DNA of 16,457 nt, from NCBI GenBank assembly GCA_947442115.1, contig CANEVK010000020.1, forward strand, positions 1-16,457. Reading direction: 5' to 3'. Every line of letters begins with the position of its first letter. The stretch's first letter is position 1. This DNA is from Bacteriovoracaceae bacterium. GTDB taxonomy: Bacteria > Bdellovibrionota > Bacteriovoracia > Bacteriovoracales > Bacteriovoracaceae. The position numbers and the translations under genes were made by a program. Below, piece after piece: positions 1 to 7,254 of the stretch. A model generated the notes under the pieces. That model was given only the letters and a program-made list of their open reading frames with translations. It was not told the DNA's origin and did no database searches.

Positions 1-958
1 AAAGATCATTGGTTTCGTTACGGGCATCAGTAGTAGATTCATTAAGCATTTGCTCGTAGTTAGAAATACGAGCTTTTGATTTGGCCTGTCTTGCTTTCGG
101 CGACATGCGAATCCACTCAAGCTCCTCTTTCATTTTCTTTTGGCGCTTCGATTCTGTTTTTTCTTCTTGTGCTAAGCGATTCGATTTTTGCTCAAGCCAA
201 GATGAGTAATTGCCTTCCCAAGGTATTCCGTGACCACGGTCAAGCTCAAGAATCCAGCCGGCCACATTATCTAAGAAGTAGCGATCGTGGGTAATGGCAA
301 TGACTGTGCCCTTGTAAGAATGAAGGTGGCGCTCAAGCCAAAAAACCGTTTCAGCATCAAGATGGTTGGTTGGCTCATCTAGTAAGAGAACATCAGGTTC
401 AGATAAAAGGAGGCGACAAAGAGCGACTCGTCTTTTTTCACCACCCGATAAAATGCCACAGAGCTGATCGGAAGGAGGACAGCGTAGGGCCTCCATGGCA
501 AGTTCAAGGCGAGAATCAAGATCCCAAAGATTTTGGTGATCCATCATATCTTGGAGTTCGGCCTGTCTAGCGACAAGTTTATCCATGTCCGCATCAGACA
601 TCTCCTCACCAAACTTATTATTCACTTCCTCGTATTCTTTAACGATATCAACTTGCTTTTGAAGACCTTCTTCTACAACTTGCTTAACTGTTTTATTTCC
701 ATCTAGTTTTGGGTCTTGTTCAAGGTAACCGAAACTGATTCCTTTATTCGCATTCACAGTCCCCAAAAAATCTTTATCAACACCAGCAATAATTCTTAAA
801 AGTGAAGACTTACCTGATCCATTCAAACCAAGGACACCGATCTTGGCGCCGTAATAAAAGGAAAGTGAAATATCTTTTAGAACTTGTCTTTTAGGCGGAT
901 AAATTTTTCCAACCTTATGCATTCCAAAAATAATTTTTTTGTCATCTACAACGGCCAT
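1..958 (-). CDS. ettA: EttA, energy-dependent translational throttle (ABC-F ATPase), C-terminal part beyond window
   Basis: My own translation of the minus strand from the ATG at 958 gives 319 residues with no stop before the window edge. The E. coli protein is about 555 residues, so the second ABC domain is missing only because the window ends. EttA binds the ribosomal E site and couples the ATP/ADP state to the first elongation steps. Visible in order: 'PPKRQVLKDISLSF' near residue 21, Walker A GLNGSGKSS (44-52), a charged Arm insertion (about 95-140), signature SGGEKRR (171-177), Walker B and D-loop LLLDEPTNHLD (191-201), H-loop H224, then the PtIM linker (about 241-310) with 'IPWEGNYSSWLEQK'. 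Conservation with E. coli EttA is high through the linker, which separates it from Uup or YheS. The ATG is preceded by AAGGAAG as ribosome binding site. The gene has its own promoter candidate, so it need not be co-transcribed with the membrane protein gene upstream. Confidence 0.95.
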   Translation of the reverse strand, partial: MAVVDDKKIIFGMHKVGKIYPPKRQVLKDISLSFYYGAKIGVLGLNGSGKSSLLRIIAGVDKDFLGTVNANKGISFGYLEQDPKLDGNKTVKQVVEEGLQKQVDIVKEYEEVNNKFGEEMSDADMDKLVARQAELQDMMDHQNLWDLDSRLELAMEALRCPPSDQLCGILSGGEKRRVALCRLLLSEPDVLLLDEPTNHLDAETVFWLERHLHSYKGTVIAITHDRYFLDNVAGWILELDRGHGIPWEGNYSSWLEQKSNRLAQEEKTESKRQKKMKEELEWIRMSPKARQAKSKARISNYEQMLNESTTDARNETNDL

Positions 959-987
959 GGGACTTCCTTTGAATTTTGAGAAGCCCC

Positions 988-1016
988 ATTAAACCAGAAA
1001 GTCTGGAGTCTGTAAA
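988..1016 (-). promoter_or_regulatory. sigma70-type promoter of ettA
   Basis: On the minus strand TTTACA (1016-1011) and TTTAAT (993-988) are separated by exactly 17 bases. Each hexamer matches the consensus at 5 of 6 positions. Transcription would start near 981 and leave a leader of about 23 bases that contains the AAGGAAG ribosome binding site. The spacer contains a small hairpin (CCAGA, 3-base loop, TCTGG, 994-1006), which is probably incidental. Confidence 0.55.
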
Positions 1017-1027
1017 AGGCTCTTGCC

Positions 1028-1900
1028 TTACATTAGAGCTAAAAGGTCGCCTAAAAGATTGAAAATAAAGGCCAAATAGGAGGGTAAAAAGAAGACGGCC
1101 ATTAAAATCAGCTTTATTGTTACGAGGCGCTTCTCAAAAAGTTCAAAGTGCCAAGTTTCAATGAACCTGAGCTCTTTCATCAAAGCACTTAATTCATCCT
1201 CAGAATTTATTCCCTGCTCGCGTGATTTTTGACAGAGGTGAAGTAATTTTTCTACAATCGGTTGAAGATTTTTTTGTTTGATTTTTTCAAGTTCAACGGC
1301 CCCTGAGATAGTTAAAATCTCTGACCTTGAAAGGGGGAGTTTATTCAAGCTTTTAAGGACAAATAAGATTTTCCAAAGCTTGCCAACATCCTCAAAAAGT
1401 TTTTTTCTAAAATGCTTGATAAGCCAGGGTAAAGAGATCAATCCCGTCAATTGCCAACTCAAGATGATGAGAAGGAAAGAAAGCTTTGTTTTAACTTCGA
1501 CCAAGAAACTGGCACCAATGATAAAGCCCCAAGTGAGCATGATCATAAAAGCAATTTGTAAAACTGTTCCTAGAAGCAATTCTTTTAATTTTTTTTCTGA
1601 CTGTAAATCGGCCTGTAAGCCTTGTCTCAAAAAGAAAAGAGCATCTTGATATTTACCCCCCATTTTTCTGGCCAGGGATAATAATATTTCAACCACCTCT
1701 GAATAAAACTTGTATTTTGGAAGTTGGACTCCCGAAGCAGTTAAATGAGATTTCTCCCAATTAAATCTCTTGAGCCAATCTTCAAGCTTTGGCCCAGAAT
1801 GATCATTTAAATTCAATAACTTGAATTCGAATTTTGACTCCATTCCTAACCAATAAACCATGACCGCAAGGAATAAGAGGTAAATAATAATTGTCAGCAT
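1028..1900 (-). CDS. Membrane protein with T2SF/TadB-TadC-like topology (uncertain)
   Basis: This 290-residue protein has a single N-terminal membrane helix (about 2-19), a helical charged region (40-107), two central membrane helices (about 108-132 and 140-160), a second helical charged region (165-258) and a C-terminal helix (about 262-288) ending 'FLPSYLAFIFNLLGDLLALM'. Two cytoplasmic helical repeats between membrane pairs, plus a C-terminus like the 'kl.lplvlfilPalfvvllgp' end of TadB/TadC proteins, recall the type II secretion F (T2SF) family. Similarity is weak and no signature motif is decisive. If correct, it would be an inner-membrane platform component of a pilus or secretion machine, but no ATPase, pilin or secretin gene lies next to it. 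The ATG at 1900 has AGGGG six bases upstream. It is encoded upstream of ettA on the same strand with a 69-base gap. Confidence 0.6.
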   Translation of the reverse strand: MLTIIIYLLFLAVMVYWLGMESKFEFKLLNLNDHSGPKLEDWLKRFNWEKSHLTASGVQLPKYKFYSEVVEILLSLARKMGGKYQDALFFLRQGLQADLQSEKKLKELLLGTVLQIAFMIMLTWGFIIGASFLVEVKTKLSFLLIILSWQLTGLISLPWLIKHFRKKLFEDVGKLWKILFVLKSLNKLPLSRSEILTISGAVELEKIKQKNLQPIVEKLLHLCQKSREQGINSEDELSALMKELRFIETWHFELFEKRLVTIKLILMAVFFLPSYLAFIFNLLGDLLALM

Positions 1901-1939
1901 TTGTGCCCCTAAAATTTCTTCCTGATCATGACCGTTTCG

Positions 1940-1967
1940 TTGACAGCCTGCAAGCCCCTGACATAAT
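1940..1967 (+). promoter_or_regulatory. Strong sigma70-type promoter for the 1977-5998 operon
   Basis: A perfect TTGACA (1940-1945) and CATAAT (1962-1967, 5 of 6) are separated by 16 bases. The -10 box ends only nine bases before the ATG at 1977, so the transcript should begin within a few bases of the start codon. The region is shared with the divergent gene starting at 1900. Confidence 0.6.
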
Positions 1968-1976
1968 TTCAGTCGT

Positions 1977-2276
1977 ATGAATTCACTTCAGAAAAATAAG
2001 CCTGCATCAAGCTCTGATGGCCTAGAGATTTACTTCAATCAATTTGAACAAGATCTTAGTCGAGCTAAACTTTCTGAAGTCGAAATCACTTTTAAAAAAT
2101 TGAAGTTCTTAGGATTAAACTATGATCCTTTTGCCAACACCCATAGTGATGAGTGTCATCAGGTTTTAGAAAACTTAGGACTAACTATCCATTTCCAAAA
2201 TCCTTACCTGGCAACAAATATTCTGCTGAGATTGTTAGATAAAACAGAAGAAAGACTAAATAATTTAAAGCAATAA
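1977..2276 (+). CDS. Small protein of unknown function, first gene of the rlmI-like/ABC operon
   Basis: I do not recognise this 99-residue protein. It has no signal peptide, membrane helix or cysteine pair; its composition is that of a small, mostly helical cytosolic protein. A central stretch 'FKKLKFLGLNYDPFANTHSDE' is followed by a helical C-terminus with 'LLRLLDKTEERLNNLKQ'. There is no other methionine and no alternative GTG or TTG early in the frame, so the ATG at 1977 is forced. No Shine-Dalgarno sequence precedes it, and the promoter lies so close that the message may be leaderless. Its stop codon is two bases from the methyltransferase start, so the two genes are almost certainly co-transcribed. 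A role linked to RNA modification is possible from position only. Confidence 0.7.
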   Translation: MNSLQKNKPASSSDGLEIYFNQFEQDLSRAKLSEVEITFKKLKFLGLNYDPFANTHSDECHQVLENLGLTIHFQNPYLATNILLRLLDKTEERLNNLKQ

Positions 2277-2278
2277 AA

Positions 2279-3490
2279 ATGAACAAAATTCCTGAATGCC
2301 TAGTACACCCGGTATCAATAAAACTGATACGATCGGGTCACCCATGGATCACTGCAGACAATTTCTCTAATCGGTTTCCTCGCCACAGCGAATTCATCGT
2401 TGCCACAGATGAGAGAAAGCGGCCAATGGCCCTCCTCATGCACGATCCCCTCCATAAAAATATTAAGGCCAGAGTCTGGAGCACGAAATTTCCTTTCGAT
2501 CGAGAGGCGCAACATTTTACTGCTGGTATTCAGGGTCGGCTTGATCTGGCCTTTGAAAAAAGAGTAAAGGATGCTGCTCTCAAGCAGCGTGATAATTACT
2601 ATATCGTGTTTGCAGAAGCGGATCAGCTTCCTGGACTCTTTATCCTAAGACTTAAAGATCGAGTTCTGATTCAATTTTACACTCAATTTTGGAATCGTTA
2701 TAAATCAATCATCCAGACCACTCTTCAGGAAGTCTTTCCAGAAATTAAAGATGAAAATATTTGGTTTCAATTAAGAGGCGAGACTCGGGAACTTCAAAAG
2801 CTCCCTACAAATTCAACTGAACCAGAGAGAAGAGATGAATTCCATCTCCAAGAATTTGGCTTACAGTATTTGATTCGTCTTGGAAGTTCTTATGATCATG
2901 GCATTTATACGGACATGAGCTCAATCCGCCATATTTTAGCGCCACAAATAAAGACGAATGCATCTGTTCTTAATCTCTACTCCTATACAGGGGCTTTTTC
3001 ACTCTGGGCACTCAAATTAGGCGCCAAAGACGTTACCTCTGTGGATTTGTCTCCAAAATATATTGAATGGCTTCAACATAATCTTGGTTTAAATCCAGAA
3101 CTGAATTCAACTCAACATGATGCCCTTGTCATGAGTGTTGATGAAGCACTTGATAAATTTATTTCTGAAGGTAAAAAATTTGATTTTATCATTTGCGATC
3201 CACCTTCTTCTTCATCAGATGGTGAAAAAAGAACTTCTGCCATAAAGGCTTACCGAGACCTGATTGCAAAAATGGATCAAGTCCTCAATCCTCAAGGGCG
3301 CTTAGTGCTTTTTCTCAATACTCACCAGGTGACGAACCAGAAATTTGAGAAGACAATTCAAGATAATCTCAAAGAACTCAGGCTCAATTATAAACTCGGA
3401 ACTAGACTCTCACTTGGGCAAGACTGCCCTACTTTAAAAAATTTTCCAGAAGGTAGTTATCTTAAAGGCCTTTTACTAGAAAAAATATGA
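2279..3490 (+). CDS. RlmI-like class I SAM-dependent RNA methyltransferase (COG1092 family), m5C cysteine absent
   Basis: The 403-residue protein has the layout of E. coli RlmI (23S rRNA m5C1962 methyltransferase). An N-terminal PUA-like RNA-binding domain (about 1-72, 'SGHPWI', 'IKARVW') precedes a linker domain and a Rossmann methyltransferase domain. Motif I LNLYSYTGAF (231-240), acidic D256 in VDLSPK, and motif IV CDPP (306-309) are clear, and the C-terminus 'FPEGSYLKGLLL' matches the RlmI end. Two departures are visible. The RlmI 'FSCS' segment that supplies the nucleophilic cysteine reads LFLNTH (344-349), and the usual 'TGYYLDQR' reads 'HGIYTDMSSIR'. The first resembles RlmK, the m7G2069 half of RlmKL, which also has no cysteine there. 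The product base is therefore uncertain and I give no gene symbol. The stop overlaps the ATPase start (ATGA at 3487). Confidence 0.85.
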   Translation: MNKIPECLVHPVSIKLIRSGHPWITADNFSNRFPRHSEFIVATDERKRPMALLMHDPLHKNIKARVWSTKFPFDREAQHFTAGIQGRLDLAFEKRVKDAALKQRDNYYIVFAEADQLPGLFILRLKDRVLIQFYTQFWNRYKSIIQTTLQEVFPEIKDENIWFQLRGETRELQKLPTNSTEPERRDEFHLQEFGLQYLIRLGSSYDHGIYTDMSSIRHILAPQIKTNASVLNLYSYTGAFSLWALKLGAKDVTSVDLSPKYIEWLQHNLGLNPELNSTQHDALVMSVDEALDKFISEGKKFDFIICDPPSSSSDGEKRTSAIKAYRDLIAKMDQVLNPQGRLVLFLNTHQVTNQKFEKTIQDNLKELRLNYKLGTRLSLGQDCPTLKNFPEGSYLKGLLLEKI

Positions 3491-4410
3491 TTGAGATTAC
3501 AAATCTCTCCAAATCTTTCAAATCCCATAAAAAAGAGCCAGGCCTTAAGGGATCCCTAAAATCTCTTTTTAGACGTCAATCAGTCACTAAGATGGCCTTA
3601 AAATCCGTCAATCTTAGAATAAACCGAGGCGAAATTATTGGTCTTATTGGCGCTAATGGTGCGGGGAAAACCACTCTCGTAAAAATCTTAGCGGGAATTG
3701 TTCATCCCACTGAGGGATCGGCGACTGTTCTTGGCCACATTCCGTGGGAGCGACCTAATGAATACCGCCGACAAATGTCACTTATTATGGGTCAGAAAAA
3801 TCAAGTGTGGTGGGATTTACCGGCACTCGATAGTTTTTTACTTTTAAAAGAGATCTATCAAATACCTCTTGATCAATACAAAAAGAATATAGAGTTTTTG
3901 GCAGAGACTCTTATGATTAAAGATCAACTTAAAACTCAGGTGAGAAAATTATCACTTGGCGAAAGAATGAAAATTGAGTTGATGGCCGCTTTACTTCATA
4001 ACCCTCAAGTTATTTTTTTAGATGAACCGACCATTGGCCTAGACCTCTCAGCGCAAAAAGCAGTTCGACAATTTCTATCAGAGTATCAGAAAGAATTTTC
4101 TCCTATCACCATACTGACCTCTCACTATATGGAGGACATAAAAGAACTTTGTCCTCGAATTGCTGTCATGAAAGAAGGCGAAATTGTCTTTGATGGTCCT
4201 CTGAATCAGGTCCAGAAGATGCTCGGTGATCAAAAAGTTCTCACTGTCACTAGTGATAAGAGCATATTTAAACTCCATGTCCCCCGTGAAAGTCTTGCCT
4301 ATGAGACTCAACAAATTTTTCAAAATCACAATGTGATAGATTTAAACATTCAAGATCCACCGATTGAGGAAATTATAGAATCCCTTATGAAGGGTGGCAC
4401 CACCTCATGA
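3487..4410 (+). CDS. ABC-2 exporter ATP-binding protein (COG4586-like)
   Basis: This 307-residue nucleotide-binding subunit powers the two permeases encoded next to it. Motifs in order: Walker A GANGAGKTT (55-63), Q-loop Q103 in 'MGQKNQVWWDLPALDSF', signature LSLGERMK (155-162), Walker B VIFLDEPT (175-182), D-loop GLD (184-186) and H-loop H213. The insert with 'RRQSVTKMALKSVNL' before Walker A, the 'W-D-LP' Q-loop and the C-terminal regulatory tail of about 65 residues are typical of the COG4586 family. That family is usually encoded with COG4587 and COG3694 permeases, as here. The substrate cannot be read from sequence; relatives are annotated as drug or unknown exporters. The start overlaps the methyltransferase stop by one ATGA, which implies coupled translation. 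Confidence 0.9.
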   Translation: MIEITNLSKSFKSHKKEPGLKGSLKSLFRRQSVTKMALKSVNLRINRGEIIGLIGANGAGKTTLVKILAGIVHPTEGSATVLGHIPWERPNEYRRQMSLIMGQKNQVWWDLPALDSFLLLKEIYQIPLDQYKKNIEFLAETLMIKDQLKTQVRKLSLGERMKIELMAALLHNPQVIFLDEPTIGLDLSAQKAVRQFLSEYQKEFSPITILTSHYMEDIKELCPRIAVMKEGEIVFDGPLNQVQKMLGDQKVLTVTSDKSIFKLHVPRESLAYETQQIFQNHNVIDLNIQDPPIEEIIESLMKGGTTS

Positions 4411-5213
4411 AACTTTGGTGGAAAGATGTCATGGCCATGGAGTTCAGAAAGATCTTTGCTTATCGCTCAGACTTTTGGATTACCTTCCTAGGCCAGATAT
4501 TTATTCAACTTCTTGTGACTGTTTCCCTTTGGCAAGCGATCTACCAGGGCAATGAAGTTAAAACGATGCAAGGTTATGGCCTAGAACAAATGGCCCTTTA
4601 TTACCTTGTCGCTAATATCGGCATGCGTATTTTATGGGGTGAAAACATTGGTTTTATTTCCAGAGAAATTTATGAAGGTACATTTACTCGCTATCTTCTT
4701 TATCCCATCTCTTTTTTTCAATACAAGACTATCAGCTCCCTTAGCTATAGCCTCTTCTATTCAACGCAACTTCTTATTTTCTATTTTTTGTATCATCTCT
4801 TTTTTATAGAAGCTGGAATTTCGTATGGGGATTTATCTCATCTCTTTTCAGGAGTTTTCCTATTTCTCCTTTCTGCAATGCTCTTTTTACAGCTCGCATT
4901 CATGATTGAGCTCCTCGCTCTTTGGGTTGATAATGTTTGGACTCTTATGATCATGGTGAGGTTTTTTATCACTTTTTTTGGTGGAGGTTTCATCCCTCTT
5001 AAATTTCTCCCTAACTGGGCACAAGATCTCCTTCAGTGGACACCATTTCCCTATCTTATTGATTTGCCTGTGAGAACAATTCTAGGGCTCAGCACTCAAA
5101 ATGAAATGCGAGAAGGTTTCTTTTTAATACTTTTTTGGATGGTCCTTCTATCAAGTTTTGTGAAAATCATTTGGTCTAAAGGACAAAAGCAATACACAGG
5201 GGTTGGAATATGA
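4407..5213 (+). CDS. ABC-2 exporter permease, first subunit (COG4587-like)
   Basis: This 268-residue inner-membrane protein has about six membrane segments (roughly 24-46, 62-77, 108-130, 145-173, 178-198, 236-255). A cytoplasmic 'MEFRKIFAYRSDFW' precedes the first helix. The stretch 'GGGFIPLKFLPNWAQDLLQWTPF' (192-214), followed by 'PVRTILG', is typical of COG4587-type ABC-2 permeases. It presumably pairs with the second permease to form the membrane pore driven by the ATPase gene just upstream. Both ends overlap neighbouring genes by ATGA (4407-4410 and 5210-5213), so stoichiometric translation is likely. No residue shows the substrate. Confidence 0.88.
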   Translation: MKLWWKDVMAMEFRKIFAYRSDFWITFLGQIFIQLLVTVSLWQAIYQGNEVKTMQGYGLEQMALYYLVANIGMRILWGENIGFISREIYEGTFTRYLLYPISFFQYKTISSLSYSLFYSTQLLIFYFLYHLFFIEAGISYGDLSHLFSGVFLFLLSAMLFLQLAFMIELLALWVDNVWTLMIMVRFFITFFGGGFIPLKFLPNWAQDLLQWTPFPYLIDLPVRTILGLSTQNEMREGFFLILFWMVLLSSFVKIIWSKGQKQYTGVGI

Positions 5214-5998
5214 GGCGGTACTTTAGATTGTATCTCCATTTCCTCCAATTTTCTTTCTCGAAGGCCATGGAGTTTAGGCTCGACTTCTTTTTTAAAATCT
5301 TTATGGATATTGCTTACTATTCTGTGAATATTCTTTTTTTCAAAGTGATCTTTTTGCACACTCCATTACTAGGGGGATGGTCCCAGGAACAAATGATGAT
5401 TTTTGTTTCAACCTATATTTTGATAGACGCAATTTGTATGACCGTTTTCTCGACCAACATGTGGTGGCTCCCCTATCACATCAATCGAGGAGACCTGGAT
5501 TATCATTTAATACGACCGATATCCCCGTTATTCTTTCTTTCCTTGAAAGAATTTTCTGCCAACTCATTTGTGAATTTGCTGATGGCCCTCGCCATCTTTA
5601 CTTATACAATTTCAAACTATCCTTATTCATATGAGGCCTTCGACCTCATTCTTCTCGCTGGGCTTATATTAAATGGGGCGCTTCTCTATTATTGCTGTCA
5701 GATGCTGATGATTCTTCCGGTGTTCTGGACTCAAAGTGCACGAGGTTTTATGGATCTTTTTTACAGCATTGGTATTGCGATGGAGAGACCAGATAAAATA
5801 TTTACGGGTTGGAGACGTTTTATTTTTACTTTTATTGTACCCTTTTCACTCATAGCCTCTTTCCCTGCCAAACTATTTATTGAAAAATTTAACTGGCCCA
5901 CCTTTCTCCATGTCATAGGTGTCAGTGGGCTCTTTTGGATGATCATGCTAAGTATTTGGAAAAAAGGATTGAAAACTTATTCGAGCGCTAGTTCTTAG
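5210..5998 (+). CDS. ABC-2 exporter permease, second subunit (COG3694/DUF990-like)
   Basis: This 262-residue membrane protein has about six hydrophobic segments. The signature stretch 'INRGDLDYHLIRPISPLF' (91-108) matches the 'G-LD-LLRP' motif of the DUF990 (COG3694) permease family. A later segment 'ERPDKIFTGWRRFIFTFIVP' (192-211) corresponds to the family's conserved C-terminal loop and helix. It completes a heterodimeric ABC-2 exporter with the preceding permease. The start overlaps the previous stop (ATGA at 5210), and AGGGG seven bases upstream is a reasonable ribosome binding site. The TAG stop at 5996-5998 interlocks with the stop of the convergent gene, and no terminator lies between the two. 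Confidence 0.88.
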   Translation: MRRYFRLYLHFLQFSFSKAMEFRLDFFFKIFMDIAYYSVNILFFKVIFLHTPLLGGWSQEQMMIFVSTYILIDAICMTVFSTNMWWLPYHINRGDLDYHLIRPISPLFFLSLKEFSANSFVNLLMALAIFTYTISNYPYSYEAFDLILLAGLILNGALLYYCCQMLMILPVFWTQSARGFMDLFYSIGIAMERPDKIFTGWRRFIFTFIVPFSLIASFPAKLFIEKFNWPTFLHVIGVSGLFWMIMLSIWKKGLKTYSSASS

Positions 5999-6297
5999 AA
6001 AGCTTTTACTCTTCCAACTAAAATTTCCCAAAACATTTTAAAATCCCCAAGAAGACTATAAAGAGGATGCTTAAAGGTTGCTGGATTATTTTTTTCAAAA
6101 AAGAAATGCCCAGTCCAAGCGAAACCGTAACCAACAATGGGGATAAAGAGCAGAACAGAAAGAATACCCGTAAAGAAAAAAAGTAGGGCCAGAGCGATCA
6201 CACCGCAAGTTCCAATAAAATGAAGTTTACGACAAACAAGATTTGAATGTTCTTTTAAATAAAATGGATAAAACTCTGCAAAATTCTTAAACTCCAT
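5995..6297 (-). CDS. Mpo1-like (DUF962) membrane protein
   Basis: This 100-residue protein matches the DUF962/Mpo1-like family almost end to end: 'FYPFYLKEHSN', 'CRKLHFIGT', two membrane helices (about 30-60), then 'GYGFAWTGHFFFEKNNPATFKHPLYSLLGDFKMF'. The family includes yeast Mpo1, an iron-dependent dioxygenase acting on 2-hydroxy fatty acids in the membrane. The four conserved histidines thought to bind iron are present (H17, H26, H64, H77 counted from the ATG). The bacterial function is unproven. I use the ATG at 6297 rather than the TTG one codon upstream; AGGAAGG lies just before it. The length is normal for bacterial members, which are shorter than the yeast protein. Confidence 0.85.
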   Translation of the reverse strand: MEFKNFAEFYPFYLKEHSNLVCRKLHFIGTCGVIALALLFFFTGILSVLLFIPIVGYGFAWTGHFFFEKNNPATFKHPLYSLLGDFKMFWEILVGRVKAF

Positions 6298-6314
6298 CAA
6301 CCTTCCTTTCCTTC

Positions 6315-6344
6315 ATGATATAACGCAAGTCTACGTTTTCTCAA
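6315..6344 (-). promoter_or_regulatory. Candidate promoter of the Mpo1-like gene
   Basis: On the minus strand TTGAGA (6344-6339) and TATCAT (6320-6315) are separated by 18 bases, each 5 of 6 to consensus. The leader would carry the AAGGAAGG ribosome binding site. The rest of the 6298-6426 gap is the upstream region of the divergent amidase gene, for which I found no convincing promoter. Confidence 0.4.
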
Positions 6345-6426
6345 GATTTTTTAATTAGATTTCTACAGCACTTCTCAAGTTTTTACCCGAGCCTTCCGAT
6401 AAACTATCATCAAAGGATAAGCGGAC

Positions 6427-7254
6427 ATGCCTTGGTTTTTATCATTATTCATTCTTTTTATAAGTCAGCTGACTAAAGCAGATGACTCTGGTTTTTTTTC
6501 AGCACCAGATCTCAGCCAATTTTCCTCTGAAATAAGCTGGAGCGATCCGGAATGGCCCCTCGAGCTTGTGCCCATTCAGCCTGAAACCTATACCAGAAAT
6601 ACAAACGCACGATTTTGCACTCGCCCCTTAGAAATGGTAGATACAGTTGTTATCCACCACTCTGAAACCTCACCATCCACAACTGCTGTTGAAATCAATA
6701 GCTACCACCTGGCGCGCGGGACAGCTGATGATCCCTGGTACATGATAGCCTATTCCTACGTCATCAACTCTCCCTATGCTAAAATGAAACTGCCAGAGAC
6801 TAAGGTCACTGTAGGAAGACCCTTAGAAATTGTTGGTGCTCATGCAGGAAGTAAAGCTTTTGTCCCCATGGATAGCGAACAGCTTAAAATGTGGAGAGAG
6901 AATAAGATTCTTTGTGGAAAAGAAAATGAAGAGTTTAAATTAGACCCGGCGTTAGTTCAAAATGATACCATTAAGGCCAATGTGACAACTTTAGGAATTG
7001 TCATTAATGGAAACTATGCCCCTTTTTCTCAAGATAACCCTAATGGTTACTCCAGACGAAGCCCGCGTTATCCTACGAAACAAACTCAGGACCTCGTGGC
7101 AAGGCTATCCTGTCAACTTCAAAAAAAGTACCCAAGAATCAAAAATATCAAATGGCATAATTTTTATCACAGCACCACTTGTCCAGGTAATCTGAAAAAT
7201 TACATCGGACAAATCATATCAATGGCCAAGGAGTATGGATGCACCTTCTATTAA
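6427..7254 (+). CDS. Secreted zinc N-acetylmuramoyl-L-alanine amidase (Amidase_2/PGRP type)
   Basis: This 275-residue exported enzyme would cleave the amide between muramic acid and the stem peptide in peptidoglycan. A signal peptide (about 1-18, ending LTKA) precedes the Amidase_2 domain. Zinc ligand and neighbour VIHHSET (75-81) gives H77. The substrate groove segment 'DDPWYMIAYSYVIN' (101-114) and beta strand 'TLGIVINGNY' (188-197) match the fold. The second pair is H244 and C252 in 'KWHNFYHSTTCPG'; the eight-residue spacing and the cysteine resemble T7 lysozyme (H122/C130) rather than AmpD (H/D). The insertion at 140-185 with 'MDSEQLKMWRENK' is not typical of AmpD. The enzyme is probably periplasmic or secreted. 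It overlaps the next gene by 16 bases. A role in wall turnover or predation is inference. Confidence 0.88.
   Translation: MPWFLSLFILFISQLTKADDSGFFSAPDLSQFSSEISWSDPEWPLELVPIQPETYTRNTNARFCTRPLEMVDTVVIHHSETSPSTTAVEINSYHLARGTADDPWYMIAYSYVINSPYAKMKLPETKVTVGRPLEIVGAHAGSKAFVPMDSEQLKMWRENKILCGKENEEFKLDPALVQNDTIKANVTTLGIVINGNYAPFSQDNPNGYSRRSPRYPTKQTQDLVARLSCQLQKKYPRIKNIKWHNFYHSTTCPGNLKNYIGQIISMAKEYGCTFY

Noticed and set aside
76..570. Two plus-strand open frames of 72 and 66 codons
   Set aside because: They are antisense to ettA, which is highly conserved through this stretch; neither has recognisable motifs or a ribosome binding site.
994..1006. Small hairpin CCAGA/TCTGG as terminator of the 1028-1900 gene
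   Set aside because: The stem is only five base pairs with a three-base loop and a short T run, and it lies inside the spacer of a better supported ettA promoter.
1278..1649. Plus-strand open frame of 123 codons
   Set aside because: It lies opposite the T2SF-like gene, and its basic, serine-rich product looks like reverse translation of a hydrophobic gene.
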